A stretch of 64,000 nt of DNA from positions 62,001 to 126,000 of the forward strand of contig NZ_JASNRD010000014.1 in assembly GCF_030412015.1 (NCBI RefSeq), written 5' to 3'. Under the pieces are notes generated by a model, which saw nothing but the letters and a program-made list of their open reading frames with translations, was not told the origin of the DNA and did no database searches. This document shows, piece after piece, positions 8,366 to 18,070 of the stretch. This DNA is from Massilia sp. YIM B02763. GTDB lineage: Bacteria > Pseudomonadota > Gammaproteobacteria > Burkholderiales > Burkholderiaceae_D. The translations under genes and the position numbers were made by a program. Position 1 is the first letter of the stretch. Every line of letters begins with the position of its first letter.

Positions 8366-9817
8366 ATGGAAGGCGACCCCTCACCGCACAAGCCCCCGCA
8401 TATGCTGCCGAACACGCCGCCGCCTACGCTAACGCACACGTCGCCGCACAAGCCCGAGCTCCTGCTCTGGTTCGCGCGCGCCGCCGAGCGGGGCGATCCG
8501 TACGCGCAATTCAATCTCGCGCTGATGTACAAGAACGGCGACGGCACGCCGCGCGACGATGCCGCGGCCTGCCGCTGGCTGCGCCGCGCCGCCGGCCAGG
8601 GCCTGGCCTTCGCCCAGAACCACCTGGGCAGCATGCTGTTCCTGGGCCGCGGCCTGCCCCAGTCCGACACCGAGGCCGCGTACTGGTTCAAGCTGGCGGC
8701 GGAGCAGGGGGATCCGTCCGCCCAGCAGAATCTGGGCGACATGGCGCGCCACGGCCGCGGCATGCCGCGCGACGCCGAGCTGGCCGTCCATTGGTACGCG
8801 AAAGCGGCCGAGCAGGACCTGGCCAGTGCCCAGCAACGCCTGGGCGAATGCTACCTGCGCGGGGAAGGCGTGGCCGCCAGCCATCCGCTCGCGATGGCGT
8901 GGTTCCGCAAGGCCGCCATGCTCGAGGATGCTGCAGCCGAGGTCAGCCTGGGCCTGATGTACCGCCACGGCCAGGGCGTGGCGCCGGGCGAGGCCGAGGC
9001 CGTGCACTGGTTCCGCCGCGCCGCCGCGCGCGGCCACGCGCCGGGCCAGCGCCTGCTGGGCCAAGCCTGCCTGGAAGGCCGCGGCATGCCGCCGGACCGC
9101 ACGGCGGGCATTTCCTGGCTGCGCTGCGCGGCCGAGCGGGGCGATGCGGAGGCCGCCTGGAGCCTGGGCCGGCTGCTGGCGGACGGGCCCGCGGGCCAGC
9201 GCGACGAGGCGGCGGCCCTCGCCTGGTACGAACAGGCGGCACGGCGCGGCCATGCGCCGTCGCAGTACCAGCTCGGCACCATGTATGCGCAGGGGCGCGG
9301 CACGCCACGCGACCCCCAGCGCGCCATGGTCTGGTACCGGCGTGCGGCGGACCAGGGCGCCGCCAACGCCCAATTCACCCTCGGCGTCATCTATGCCAAC
9401 GGCCAGGGCGTGTGCCGCAACGAGGCCGTGGCCGCCGAATGGTACCGCCGCGCCGCGGAGCAGGGCGATGCCAGCGCGCAGAACAACCTCGGCGTCATGT
9501 ATGCCAACGGCCAGGGCGTGCGCCAGGACGATGCGCTGGCCGTGCAGTGGTACGGCCTGGCGGCCGAGCAGGGCCATCCGCTGGCCCAGTACAACCTGGG
9601 CGGCATGTACGGCGCCGGCCGCGGCGTGGCGCGCGACAGCGTGCGCTCCTATATGTGGATGCTGCTGGCGGCCGACGCCGGCGACGCCGCCGCCAGCGCC
9701 ACCAAGGCCATCGTCGCCCGCCGCCTGTCGCCGCGCGAGATCGACAGCGCGATCGACCTGCGCCGGCGCTGGCTGCGCGGGCGTTCGAGCGGCGGAACGG
9801 AGCGGCGCGCCGCCTGA
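8366..9817 (+). CDS. Sel1-like repeat protein (12 repeats)
   Basis: 483 residues, start chosen at the ATG preceded by GGAGAG at 8355-8360; longer in-frame starts run back into the exonuclease gene. After a Pro/His-rich N-terminus without a signal peptide, twelve consecutive 36-residue Sel1 (TPR-like) units run from about residue 30 to 455, typified by WYRRAAEQGDASAQNNLG; the twelfth is degenerate. Such solenoids bind protein partners. The partner is unknown. A low-GC patch begins just after it. Sel1 proteins occur among secretion-system effector/immunity loci, but nothing else here supports that role. Confidence 0.85.
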   Translation: MEGDPSPHKPPHMLPNTPPPTLTHTSPHKPELLLWFARAAERGDPYAQFNLALMYKNGDGTPRDDAAACRWLRRAAGQGLAFAQNHLGSMLFLGRGLPQSDTEAAYWFKLAAEQGDPSAQQNLGDMARHGRGMPRDAELAVHWYAKAAEQDLASAQQRLGECYLRGEGVAASHPLAMAWFRKAAMLEDAAAEVSLGLMYRHGQGVAPGEAEAVHWFRRAAARGHAPGQRLLGQACLEGRGMPPDRTAGISWLRCAAERGDAEAAWSLGRLLADGPAGQRDEAAALAWYEQAARRGHAPSQYQLGTMYAQGRGTPRDPQRAMVWYRRAADQGAANAQFTLGVIYANGQGVCRNEAVAAEWYRRAAEQGDASAQNNLGVMYANGQGVRQDDALAVQWYGLAAEQGHPLAQYNLGGMYGAGRGVARDSVRSYMWMLLAADAGDAAASATKAIVARRLSPREIDSAIDLRRRWLRGRSSGGTERRAA

Positions 9818-9901
9818 TCAGCCTGCAGTACGGCGTGCTGCGGATCGTGCCCCAACAGCGTCCCTGATTGCCATGAAGTCAACCGCTGGATACACTGGGT
9901 C

Positions 9902-10309
9902 GTGTCGATTCCGCGCTGCGGGCCAGCAGGGGAATATCAACGGCTAAGGTCAATCATCCAACCTCGAGGGTGGCTCTTGGAAACGCAGGAAGAAGTATGT
10001 TCAAGATTTGGGGTCGTCGGCATCCCGTCTCGTACTGGTGAACATCTCGGAATTGCGCTTGCAACCGTTGGGAAGCTGCCGATTAACGGGTTACGTGTGC
10101 GCCTCGCTGGTACGTGCGGATGGTTTATCTGGTGCGGAAAAGACGCTTCAACCGATCCCGACTTCTATCAGCCGCTGCACGTCCACCATGTCGTCGACTA
10201 CCTGCCATCCGTAATGCCGTACCTGTCACTGCCTCCTGGCTACCGATTCCAAATCGCGGACGCCTACGAGGATGTGTGGTTCGACTCGACATTATTGTCG
10301 GAAAACTGA
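9902..10309 (+). CDS. Imm33-like (DUF2185) immunity protein, orphan
   Basis: The frame encodes up to 135 residues. The C-terminal two thirds resemble the Imm33/DUF2185 immunity family as I know it: GWFIWCGKDASTDPDFYQPL, then a HHVVDYLPSVMPYL stretch, then PPGYRFQIADAYEDVWFD. Such proteins neutralise toxins of polymorphic or contact-dependent systems; no toxin gene is present. The start is uncertain: GTG at 9902 has no clear RBS, while TTG at 9977 follows a GAGGG box and would give 110 residues. Base composition is visibly lower in GC than the flanks, suggesting acquisition. Family assignment is by pattern recognition, not by a search. Confidence 0.6.
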   Translation: MSIPRCGPAGEYQRLRSIIQPRGWLLETQEEVCSRFGVVGIPSRTGEHLGIALATVGKLPINGLRVRLAGTCGWFIWCGKDASTDPDFYQPLHVHHVVDYLPSVMPYLSLPPGYRFQIADAYEDVWFDSTLLSEN

Positions 10310-10664
10310 CAGTAGCCGTCGTGACGGATACGCTCGCACCTTGTCCGCCGGCCCCTCGTCGAAAACAGTCATCCGCCTATTCAATGAATGCGATTGCGCT
10401 CAGCAATGCCCTGTCATTAAGATGACATCGGAATATCGGCGTCTTGGCGCAACGCCTTGGCTCCGGTTGCGAAGCGCAGACGCTGACGCGCGGGTTGGCA
10501 GCACCAAGCAATACCATTCGGTGCATCTTCCAGGACGTCGCGAACAACCAGGTCAATTTCGCGTATTAATTGCATACTGGCCTTGTGCTGGCTTTTGCAG
10601 CTCAGCCGCGAGCATCGCTGGATTAAATGCACGGGCCTGTCGACGATCCAAACCGGGAGAGTAA
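10310..10664. other. Low-GC stretch without a convincing gene
   Basis: This 355-base stretch has open frames on both strands (for example on the minus strand between 10827 and 10417) but none has a plausible RBS, recognisable motif or the codon bias of the genome. It may hold decayed remnants of accessory genes. Confidence 0.5.
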
Positions 10665-11048
10665 ATGAAGCATGTTTTCGTTCTTGCTGGCGCCCTTGCA
10701 TTGACACCGCCAACGTTATTGGCGAGTGATTCAACCCTGTACGACTTGTCGGTGAAGGATGTCCCGGTGGAGAATGGGAAGCTGCTCGACATGGATTTTC
10801 GGGAAATCGAGCGAAGGACGGATTCATCGATTGTTCAGATCATACGTCGGTCCGGCGGGTCGGTTTCGTCATCGATGTTTGTTCTTCGAGGCATGTGCGG
10901 GCTAGCACGTTCACGACACGCTCAGTATTTCATACCGCGTCGAATACCAGACGAGAAAATTGAACGCTACCTAGTCACATTTCCAAGTGATGAGCCGGAA
11001 CCCGGAAAAGGCTTCACCATGACGCAATGCGATCTGATGCGGTACTGA
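10665..11048 (+). CDS. Small secreted protein of unknown function
   Basis: 127 residues starting with a signal peptide (MKHVFVLAGALALTPPTLLA, cleavage likely after ALLA-S or near residue 21). A GGGAG RBS lies six bases before the ATG. The mature part is polar, with two Cys (about residues 78 and 122) that could form a disulfide. I do not recognise a family. It lies in the low-GC patch with the Imm33-like gene and may be a periplasmic partner or immunity protein (inference). Confidence 0.55.
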   Translation: MKHVFVLAGALALTPPTLLASDSTLYDLSVKDVPVENGKLLDMDFREIERRTDSSIVQIIRRSGGSVSSSMFVLRGMCGLARSRHAQYFIPRRIPDEKIERYLVTFPSDEPEPGKGFTMTQCDLMRY

Positions 11049-11069
11049 TCGCGGAATTACCGATTCGCC

Positions 11070-11531
11070 GTGCCGTGGTCCGCTACGGATCGGTTTTTCG
11101 TGCTGCCTGAGATCCTCGATGTTGCGGCCGTAGCGCTTTGCGGTGCTGAGCATAACGGTCGGTTACCGCGAACATTTCGTGCCGTTGGTGCACGATTTAC
11201 CTCTCATATCCAGCGGCCAGGCGGCGTCCATGCGACTGTGGCCTTGCAGGCCATGTATTCGAACTCTTACCAAAGGGAACTCACCAACATTCCCATTCGC
11301 GCAGCCCGCAACGCGTTTATTCGACGCGCCTTTAGGTCGCATTGGCGATATCGTCGTATTAGCGATTTCGTTCCCAGTATGTCGGATACGAATGTCGGGC
11401 GCTTCGAAGTTTCCGCAGATGGGGATCTAAAATATCTGATTTTCATCTTCCATTCCCGGCGCTACACTTTATTTGTCGTCATCGAACAAGACGACCTGCC
11501 GGAGAAAATACATCGTCCGGCAGAACCATGA
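11070..11531 (+). CDS. Hypothetical protein, possibly a gene remnant
   Basis: An open frame of 153 codons in the low-GC patch, ending just before the RBS of the prohibitin-like gene. The last third (GRFEVSADGDLKYLIFIFHS and the following Tyr/Phe-rich strand) looks protein-like; the first part is Arg-rich and could be non-coding or frame-shifted, and an alternative frame overlaps at 11143-11430. No RBS is evident. It may be the tail of a broken gene. Confidence 0.25.
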   Translation: MPWSATDRFFVLPEILDVAAVALCGAEHNGRLPRTFRAVGARFTSHIQRPGGVHATVALQAMYSNSYQRELTNIPIRAARNAFIRRAFRSHWRYRRISDFVPSMSDTNVGRFEVSADGDLKYLIFIFHSRRYTLFVVIEQDDLPEKIHRPAEP

Positions 11532-11546
11532 GAAAGGAAAAGAATA

Positions 11547-12335
11547 ATGAAAACCCTGCCGTTGAAAGTGTTCGGCATCATCGTCCTGCTGATCCTGCTA
11601 TGGTCGCTCGCGCCATTCGGCACGGTTCCGGCCGGGCACCGGGGCGTGATGACGACGTTCGGCAGCCCGAGCGACCAGGTGCTGAGCGAGGGTATCCATT
11701 TCCGCATCCCGCTGGCGCAGAAGCTCAACCTGGTGAATGTCTCGATCCAGAAAGGCGAGGGCGATGGCGACGCCGCGTCGCGCGACCTGCAGACCGTCCA
11801 TACGCGGGTGGCGCTGAACTACCACGTGCTGCCGCAGGGCACCGTGTCCGTGTTCCGCGACCTCGGCAACGAGCCCGGCACGCGCATCATCCTGCCGGCC
11901 GTGCAGGAAGCCGTGAAGGCCGTCACGGCACGCTTCACGGCGGAGGAACTGGTGGCCAAGCGTACCGACGTGCGCGACCAGATTGTCGCCCAGCTGCGCG
12001 AGCGCCTGGGACGGCACGGCATCGTCGTGGACGAGTTCTCGATCGTGAACTTCAACTTCTCGAAGTCGTTCAACGACGCGATCGAAGCCAAGACGACGGC
12101 CGAGCAGTTGAAGCTCAAGGCCGAGCGTGACCTGCAGCGCATCGAGGTCGAGGCCAAGCAGCGCGTCGCCCAGGCCCGCGCCGAGGCGGAATCGCTGGCC
12201 GTGCAGCGCCAGCAGGTGACGCCCGAGTTGATCCGCCTGCGCGAGATGGAGAACCAGCGCATGGCGATCGAGAAGTGGGACGGCAAGCTGCCGAACGTCG
12301 CCGGCGGCGCGGTGCCTTTCATCAATGTGAAGTGA
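11547..12335 (+). CDS. Prohibitin-family (SPFH) membrane protein
   Basis: 262 residues. A single N-terminal membrane helix (about residues 8-24) is followed by an SPFH/Band 7 domain (PAGHRGVMTTFG at about 28-39 to the mid 170s) and a charged, Ala/Glu-rich coiled coil (KLKAERDLQRIEVEAKQRV region) ending with a short C-terminal strand. Bacterial prohibitins assemble as rings in the inner membrane and affect membrane proteases such as FtsH. RBS GAAAGGA precedes the ATG. High GC returns here, so it lies outside the atypical patch. Confidence 0.88.
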   Translation: MKTLPLKVFGIIVLLILLWSLAPFGTVPAGHRGVMTTFGSPSDQVLSEGIHFRIPLAQKLNLVNVSIQKGEGDGDAASRDLQTVHTRVALNYHVLPQGTVSVFRDLGNEPGTRIILPAVQEAVKAVTARFTAEELVAKRTDVRDQIVAQLRERLGRHGIVVDEFSIVNFNFSKSFNDAIEAKTTAEQLKLKAERDLQRIEVEAKQRVAQARAEAESLAVQRQQVTPELIRLREMENQRMAIEKWDGKLPNVAGGAVPFINVK

Positions 12336-12442
12336 CATGACGTGAAGCAGGGTGAGGTGATGCACGTCATTCAATGAATTCGGGCTAAGATGCTTTGTGG
12401 TATTTCCGATAAGCGTTCATCGACTCCGATATTGACAACCAT

Positions 12443-14620
12443 ATGCACCTGAGACACCTCACCCTGGCCGCCGCGCTGGCCGCCGCTTTCGGCGCCGGCC
12501 CGGCGCTCGCCCAAGCGCAGGCACCGGCCTGCAACGGCACGCCGCTGGCCTATCCGGTCGCCAAGAAGGTCGACCAGACCGACGATTATTTCGGCACCAG
12601 GGTCGCCGACCCGTACCGCTGGCTGGAAGATGCGAACAGCGCCGAGACGAAGGCCTGGGTCGATGCCGAGAACAAGGTGACGCAGGCCTATCTCGCGCAG
12701 ATCCCGCAGCGCGGCGCGATCCGCGAGCGCCTCACCCAGCTGTGGAACTACGAGCGCTACACGGTGCCGTACAAGGAGGGCGGACGCTACTTCTACAGCC
12801 GCAACGACGGCCTGCAGAACCAGAGCGTGCTGTACACGATGACGTCGCTGGACGACACGCCCCGGATGCTGCTGGACCCGAACACGCTGGCGGCGGACGG
12901 CACCGTCGCGCTGGCCGGCACCGCCGTGAGCCCGGACGGCAAACTGCTCGCCTATTCGACGGCGGCCTCGGGCTCGGACTGGAACCAGATCCGCGTGCGC
13001 GACATCGAGACGGGCAAGGACCTGGACGACCACATCAAGTGGGTCAAGTTCTCCAGCACCGCCTGGACCCACGACGGCAAGGGTTTCTTCTACAGCCGCT
13101 ACGACGAGCCGAAGGAAGCGACCAAGCTGGCCGACGTCAACTACTTCCAGAAGCTGTATTACCACAAGGTCGGCACGCCGCAGAGCGCCGACACGCTCGT
13201 CTACGACCGGCCGGACGAAAAGGAATGGGGCTTCCAGGCCATGACGACGGACGACGGCCGCTACCTGATCATCCAGGCCAGCAAGGGGACTGCGCACAAA
13301 TACCGTATCTTCTACAAGGACCTCTCCAAACCCGGCGCCAAGGTGCTGCCGCTGATCGACAATTTCGACGCGGCCTATGAATTCGTCGACAACGTCGGCC
13401 CCGTGTTCTACTTCGTCACCGACCGCAAGGCACCTCGCCAGCGCATCGTCGCCATCGACACCCGCAAGCCGCGGGAAGGCGCGTGGAAGACCGTGGTGCC
13501 CGAAGGCCGCGACACGCTCGTGGCCAGCCACCTCATCGACAACCAGCTCGTCAACGAATACCTGGTCGATGCGCGCAGCAGCGTGCGCATCGTCGACCTG
13601 GACGGCAAGCCCGTGCGCGAGCTGGCGCTGCCGGGCATCGGCAGCGTGTCCGGCTTCGGCGGCAAGCGGAGCGAGGGCGAAACCTTCTTCGCCTTCACCA
13701 GCTACACGATGCCGACGACGATCTACCGCCTCGACATGCAGCGCGGCGCCAGCACGGTGTTCCGCCAGCCGAAGGTGGCGTTCGACCCGGCCGCCTACGA
13801 GACGCGCCAGCAGTTCTATACAAGCCGCGACGGTACCAGGGTGCCGATGTTCATCGTGTCGAAGAAGGGCCTGAAGCTGGACGGCGGCAATCCAACCTAC
13901 TTGTACGGCTACGGCGGCTTCAATATCTCGCTCACGCCCGCGTTCTCGCCGGCCAACCTGGCCTGGATGGAGATGGGCGGCGTGTACGTGGTCGCCAACC
14001 TGCGCGGCGGCGGCGAATACGGCGAGGCCTGGCACGAGGCGGGGACGAAGCTCAAGAAGCAGAACGTGTTCGACGACTTCATCGGCGCGGCCGAATGGCT
14101 GGTGGCCAACAAGGTCACGTCGCCCGGCAAGCTGGCGATCGGCGGGGGCAGCAACGGCGGCCTGCTGGTGGGCGCCGCGATGACGCAGCGTCCCGATTTG
14201 TTCGGCGCCGCGATCCCGCAGGTGGGCGTGATGGACATGCTGCGCTTCCACAAGTTCACCATCGGCTGGGCCTGGACCTCGGACTACGGCTCGTCCGAGA
14301 ACGCGGACGAGTTCAAGGCGCTGGTCAAGTACTCGCCGCTGCACAACATCAAGTCCGGCACCTGCTATCCGGCGACGATGATCACGACGGCCGACCACGA
14401 CGACCGCGTGGTCCCGGCGCACAGCTTCAAGTTCGCCGCGGCGGCCCAGGCGGCGCAGGCGGGCGGCAATCCGGTGATCATCCGCATCGACACCAAGGCG
14501 GGCCACGGCGCGGGCAAGCCGACGGCCAAGCAGATCGAGGAAGTCGCGGACCGCTGGGGTTTCCTGGCCCGGGCGCTGAAGATGGACGAACCGGCCACCG
14601 TGGCGAGCGGCGCGCAATAG
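12443..14620 (+). CDS. Prolyl oligopeptidase family serine peptidase (S9A), secreted
   Basis: 725 residues with a Sec signal peptide ending in GPALAQA. The N-terminal segment PYRWLEDANS and the seven-bladed propeller precede a C-terminal alpha/beta-hydrolase domain with the Ser in GGGSNGGLL (about residue 572), the Asp in ADHDDRVVPAHS (about 654) and the His in KAGHGAG (about 690), so the triad is intact. It should cut short peptides after proline in the periplasm or outside the cell. It is monocistronic, with about 107 bases of upstream non-coding DNA. Confidence 0.92.
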   Translation: MHLRHLTLAAALAAAFGAGPALAQAQAPACNGTPLAYPVAKKVDQTDDYFGTRVADPYRWLEDANSAETKAWVDAENKVTQAYLAQIPQRGAIRERLTQLWNYERYTVPYKEGGRYFYSRNDGLQNQSVLYTMTSLDDTPRMLLDPNTLAADGTVALAGTAVSPDGKLLAYSTAASGSDWNQIRVRDIETGKDLDDHIKWVKFSSTAWTHDGKGFFYSRYDEPKEATKLADVNYFQKLYYHKVGTPQSADTLVYDRPDEKEWGFQAMTTDDGRYLIIQASKGTAHKYRIFYKDLSKPGAKVLPLIDNFDAAYEFVDNVGPVFYFVTDRKAPRQRIVAIDTRKPREGAWKTVVPEGRDTLVASHLIDNQLVNEYLVDARSSVRIVDLDGKPVRELALPGIGSVSGFGGKRSEGETFFAFTSYTMPTTIYRLDMQRGASTVFRQPKVAFDPAAYETRQQFYTSRDGTRVPMFIVSKKGLKLDGGNPTYLYGYGGFNISLTPAFSPANLAWMEMGGVYVVANLRGGGEYGEAWHEAGTKLKKQNVFDDFIGAAEWLVANKVTSPGKLAIGGGSNGGLLVGAAMTQRPDLFGAAIPQVGVMDMLRFHKFTIGWAWTSDYGSSENADEFKALVKYSPLHNIKSGTCYPATMITTADHDDRVVPAHSFKFAAAAQAAQAGGNPVIIRIDTKAGHGAGKPTAKQIEEVADRWGFLARALKMDEPATVASGAQ

Positions 14621-14776
14621 GCGATTGTTGTACGCTGCCGACGCCACGGGATGCGCCGGCAGCGAAATCGCCGGCCGGAATGGCAAGCCTTGGCGGACGA
14701 GGGCGTCCGCTGAGGCATAATGCAGGAAGTGCATTTGTCCAAATATATCCTGTCGCCCCGAGCGGCGGAATCCCGC

Positions 14777-16963
14777 ATGAAAATCCGCGCGTATTTACTG
14801 ATCATGGTCGGCGCCATCGTCCTGCCGATCTGCTTGTTCGCCGCCGTCGCCCTGCAGACGCTGTTGCGTGCCGAGCGCGAAGCCGCGCTGCAGGCGCTCA
14901 CGGAGACCGTCAGCGCCACCGCGCTGCTGGTGGACCGTGAACTGAGCAGCGCGGAAGCCGCGCTGCGCGTGCTGGCGCGCTCGCCGCACCTGGCCAGCGG
15001 CGACATCCGCGCCTTCTACGACCACGCCAGGAGCGCCGACCGCGGCGAAGGGGGCAGGACGATCCTGTTCGACGCCGAGGGCCAGCAGATCATCAATACG
15101 GTGGCGCCGTATGGGCAGCCGCTGCGGCCCGCGCCGGACTACGTGCGGGCGCGCACGCGCCGCGTCATCGAGACCCAGCAGACGGTGGTATCGGACCTGA
15201 TCATCGGCGCGCTGCAGCAGATCCCCGTCACGACGATCAACGTCCCCGTGCCGCTCGACGGCGGGCGGCGCTACGTGCTGGGGTCCGTGTTCGCGCCGGA
15301 TTATTTCAGCAAGCTGATCGCGCGCCGCACCATGCCGCCGAGCTGGACCTTGTCCGTGATCGACCGCGCCGGCCACTACGTCGCCCGCTCGCGCTTGCCG
15401 ACGCGGCTGGGCACGCATGCCAATCCCGCGCTGATGGACGCGGCGAACGCGCACGCCGAGGGCCAGATCCGCTACAGCAACCGTTCGGGCGTGGACTCCT
15501 ACCATGCCTATACGCGCTCGCCGATGTCGGGGTGGATCGTCGCCGTCAGCGTGCCCGCGGGCGAGATCGAAGGCGCCGCGCGCCGCGCGACGACGCTGGC
15601 GGCCGCCGGCATGCTGGTGGCGCTGCTGTGCGCGAGCGGGGCCGCCGTGTTCTTCGGGCGCCGGCTGCTGCGTTCGATCGCCGGGGCGGCCGCGACGGCC
15701 GCCATGCTGGGCCGCGGCGAAGAACCCCGGCATTCCGCCACCGGGATCGCCGAAGTGGACGCCTTGCAGGATGCGATGCGCGACGCCGGACGCAAGCTGG
15801 CCGAGGCGGACCGGGAGCGCGGCCGCCTGCTGGCGCGCGAGCAGGACGCGCGCCGGCTGGCCGAGGAGCAGGTGCGCATCCGCGACGACTTCCTCGCCAT
15901 GCTGAGCCACGAGCTGCGCAATCCGCTCAGCGGCATCGTGGGCGCCGCCCAGCTGTTGGGGATGGAGAGCCCGAACCCGGCCATGAAACGCAACGCCCAG
16001 GACATCCTGGTGCGCCAGAGCCGGCACCTGACGCGCATCGTCGACGACCTGCTGGACCTGGCGCGCCTGGCGCGCGGCAAGATCAAGCTGGAGATGCAGC
16101 CGGTCGAGCTGTCGGCGGTGGTCGAATCGACGGTGTCCGCGCTGCGGGTGGCGGGCCGGGTCGAGCACGTGCTCGCGTCCCGCCTGCAGCGCCTGTGGGT
16201 GCGGGGCGACCGCACCCGTATCGAGCAGGTGGTCGGCAACCTCGTGACGAATGCCCTGAAGTACACGCCGCCCGGCGGGCGCATCGATATCGTGCTGGAG
16301 GCGCGCGAGGGCATGGCCTGCCTGGACGTGGCCGATACGGGCGTGGGCATCGCGCCGGAGCTGATGCCGAAGCTGTTCGACATCTTCGTGCAGGGGGCGG
16401 TGTCGCTCGACCGCGCGCAGGGCGGCCTGGGCATCGGCCTCGCGCTGGTGCAGCGCCTGGCCGCGCTGCACGGCGGCACCATCGAGGCCGACAGCGCGGG
16501 CAGCGGGAAGGGCAGCACGTTCCGCTTGCGCCTGCCCCTGCTGGCCGCGCTGCCGCATGAGGCCGTTCCCGCGGGCGAAAAGGTGCCCGTGGCGCCGGCG
16601 CGCAGCTTCTCGACCGTGCTGCTGGTCGACGACAACGACGACGCGCGGCGCATGCTGGCGGGGCAGTTCGAGGCTGCCGGCTGGCGCGTGTCCGAAGCGG
16701 CCGACGGCATCGCCGGCCTGGCGCTGGCGCAGCGCGTGCGTCCCGACCTGGCCGTCGTCGATATCGGCCTGCCGGGCATCGATGGCTACCAGGTGGCGCG
16801 CGCGTTGCGCGCCGACGCGTCGTTCGACGGCCTGCGCCTGGTCGCCCTGACGGGCTACGGCCAGGAGGCCGACCGCCTGCGCGCGCTGGATGCCGGCTTC
16901 GATGCGCACTACGTGAAACCGCCCGATTTCGAGGTGCTGACGCGCAGCCTGGCCGCAGCCTGA
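14777..16963 (+). CDS. Hybrid sensor histidine kinase/response regulator
   Basis: 728 residues from the ATG at MKIRAYLLI; an earlier ATG at 14720 would add 19 residues and cannot be excluded. One N-terminal membrane helix, a periplasmic sensor domain of about 230 residues (dCache-like), a second helix near residue 280, HisKA with the H box SHELRNPLSG (His about 378), HATPase_c (N box QVVGNLVTNALKYTPPG, G boxes DTGVGI and GGLGIGLALV), then a receiver domain with Asp about 662 in VVDIGLPGIDGYQ and a KPPD lysine. No separate output regulator is adjacent, so phosphotransfer to an unlinked partner is likely. Confidence 0.9.
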   Translation: MKIRAYLLIMVGAIVLPICLFAAVALQTLLRAEREAALQALTETVSATALLVDRELSSAEAALRVLARSPHLASGDIRAFYDHARSADRGEGGRTILFDAEGQQIINTVAPYGQPLRPAPDYVRARTRRVIETQQTVVSDLIIGALQQIPVTTINVPVPLDGGRRYVLGSVFAPDYFSKLIARRTMPPSWTLSVIDRAGHYVARSRLPTRLGTHANPALMDAANAHAEGQIRYSNRSGVDSYHAYTRSPMSGWIVAVSVPAGEIEGAARRATTLAAAGMLVALLCASGAAVFFGRRLLRSIAGAAATAAMLGRGEEPRHSATGIAEVDALQDAMRDAGRKLAEADRERGRLLAREQDARRLAEEQVRIRDDFLAMLSHELRNPLSGIVGAAQLLGMESPNPAMKRNAQDILVRQSRHLTRIVDDLLDLARLARGKIKLEMQPVELSAVVESTVSALRVAGRVEHVLASRLQRLWVRGDRTRIEQVVGNLVTNALKYTPPGGRIDIVLEAREGMACLDVADTGVGIAPELMPKLFDIFVQGAVSLDRAQGGLGIGLALVQRLAALHGGTIEADSAGSGKGSTFRLRLPLLAALPHEAVPAGEKVPVAPARSFSTVLLVDDNDDARRMLAGQFEAAGWRVSEAADGIAGLALAQRVRPDLAVVDIGLPGIDGYQVARALRADASFDGLRLVALTGYGQEADRLRALDAGFDAHYVKPPDFEVLTRSLAAA

Positions 16964-17049
16964 CCCCCGCCCGGCCGCCGCGAGGGGAGCAGCGCCGCCG
17001 ATTGACCGAATTCGAGGGATATCGGTCCCAACGCATGGGCTCCGTTTTG

Positions 17050-17061
17050 GGAAGATCTTCC
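17050..17061. promoter_or_regulatory. 12-bp palindrome upstream of GlxA-type regulator
   Basis: GGAAGATCTTCC is a perfect palindrome 25 bases before the regulator's start codon. A looser inverted repeat (GACCGA / TCGGTC, 17004-17027) lies just upstream. Either could be an autoregulatory site; this is inferred from symmetry and position alone. Confidence 0.3.
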
Positions 17062-17085
17062 TGTGACAACGACAGGAGTGCTTCC

Positions 17086-18042
17086 ATGATTCGCGATATC
17101 GCGATTGTTGCCTTTCCCGGTTTCCAGCTGGTCGACCTGGCCGCGCTGAACGTCTTCGAGCTCGCCAACCGCCAGCCCGGCGGCCCCCGTTACCGCTTGC
17201 ACGTGCTGTCGCGCCAGGGCGGGCCAGTGCCCAGCTCGGCGGGCGTCAGCGTCGGCACCGTCGCCTTCGACACGCTCGACGGCCCGCCCGATACCATGAT
17301 CGTGTTCGGCGGCGACGACCTCGACGCCCAGCCGCGCGCGCTGCTCGACTTCCTGGCGCAGGCCGGCAGCCGGGCGCGCCGCACGGCCAGCATCTGCAGC
17401 GGCGTGTTCCTGCTGGCCGCGGCCGGCCTCGTCGAAGGCCGCAGCGTGACCACCCACTGGAACCTCGCCGCCGAGCTGCAGCGCCGCCATCCCGGCGTGC
17501 GCGTGGAGCCGGACCGCATCTTCATCAACGACGGCCCGTACTGGACCTCGGCGGGCATGACGGCCGGCGTCGACCTGGCGCTGGCGCTGGTCGAGCAAGA
17601 CCTGGGCAGCGAGGCGGCACGCGAGATCGCACGCCACATGGTCGTGTACTACCGGCGCAGCGGCGGGCAGTCGCAGTTTTCCAGCCCGGTGGACCTGGCG
17701 CCGCGCTCCGAGCGCATCCAGGCCGCGCTGGCCTACGCGCGCGGCAACCTGTGCCGCCCGCTGTCGCTGGAAGAGCTGGCGGATGCGGCGCGCCTGTCGC
17801 GGCGCCAGTTCAGCCGCAGCTTCCGCGCCGAGACGGGACAGACGCCGGCGCGCGCCGTCGAGCAGCTGCGGGTGCAGGCCGCGCGCGAGCTCATCGAAAC
17901 CACCAGCCAGCCCATCGAGGCGGTCGCCCGCGAGAGCGGCTTCCTCGACCCCGAGCGCATGCGCCGCGCCTTCCTGCGCGCCTTCGGCCATCCGCCGCAG
18001 GCGATCAAGCGCCAGGCCCGCGCCGGCCGCCTTCCCACCTGA
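17086..18042 (+). CDS. GlxA family AraC-type transcriptional regulator
   Basis: 318 residues from the ATG preceded by CAGGAG; the upstream in-frame ATG at 17002 lacks an RBS. An N-terminal DJ-1/PfpI-like amidase-fold domain (about residues 4-185, with [10 protein letters not shown] around Cys104) is joined to a C-terminal AraC double helix-turn-helix (about 220-315, [20 protein letters not shown]). Members sense small molecules, often amines or carnitine-like compounds; the ligand here is unknown. It sits 28 bases before the aldo/keto reductase gene in the same direction. Confidence 0.9.
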   Translation: MIRDIAIVAFPGFQLVDLAALNVFELANRQPGGPRYRLHVLSRQGGPVPSSAGVSVGTVAFDTLDGPPDTMIVFGGDDLDAQPRALLDFLAQAGSRARRTASICSGVFLLAAAGLVEGRSVTTHWNLAAELQRRHPGVRVEPDRIFINDGPYWTSAGMTAGVDLALALVEQDLGSEAAREIARHMVVYYRRSGGQSQFSSPVDLAPRSERIQAALAYARGNLCRPLSLEELADAARLSRRQFSRSFRAETGQTPARAVEQLRVQAARELIETTSQPIEAVARESGFLDPERMRRAFLRAFGHPPQAIKRQARAGRLPT

Positions 18043-18070
18043 ACCTTCACACACTACCGAGGACTCGACC

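Noticed and set aside
10417..10827. Minus-strand frame of 136 codons in the low-GC patch
   Set aside because: It overlaps the start of the better supported secreted protein gene at 10665, has no RBS, and resembles no family I know.
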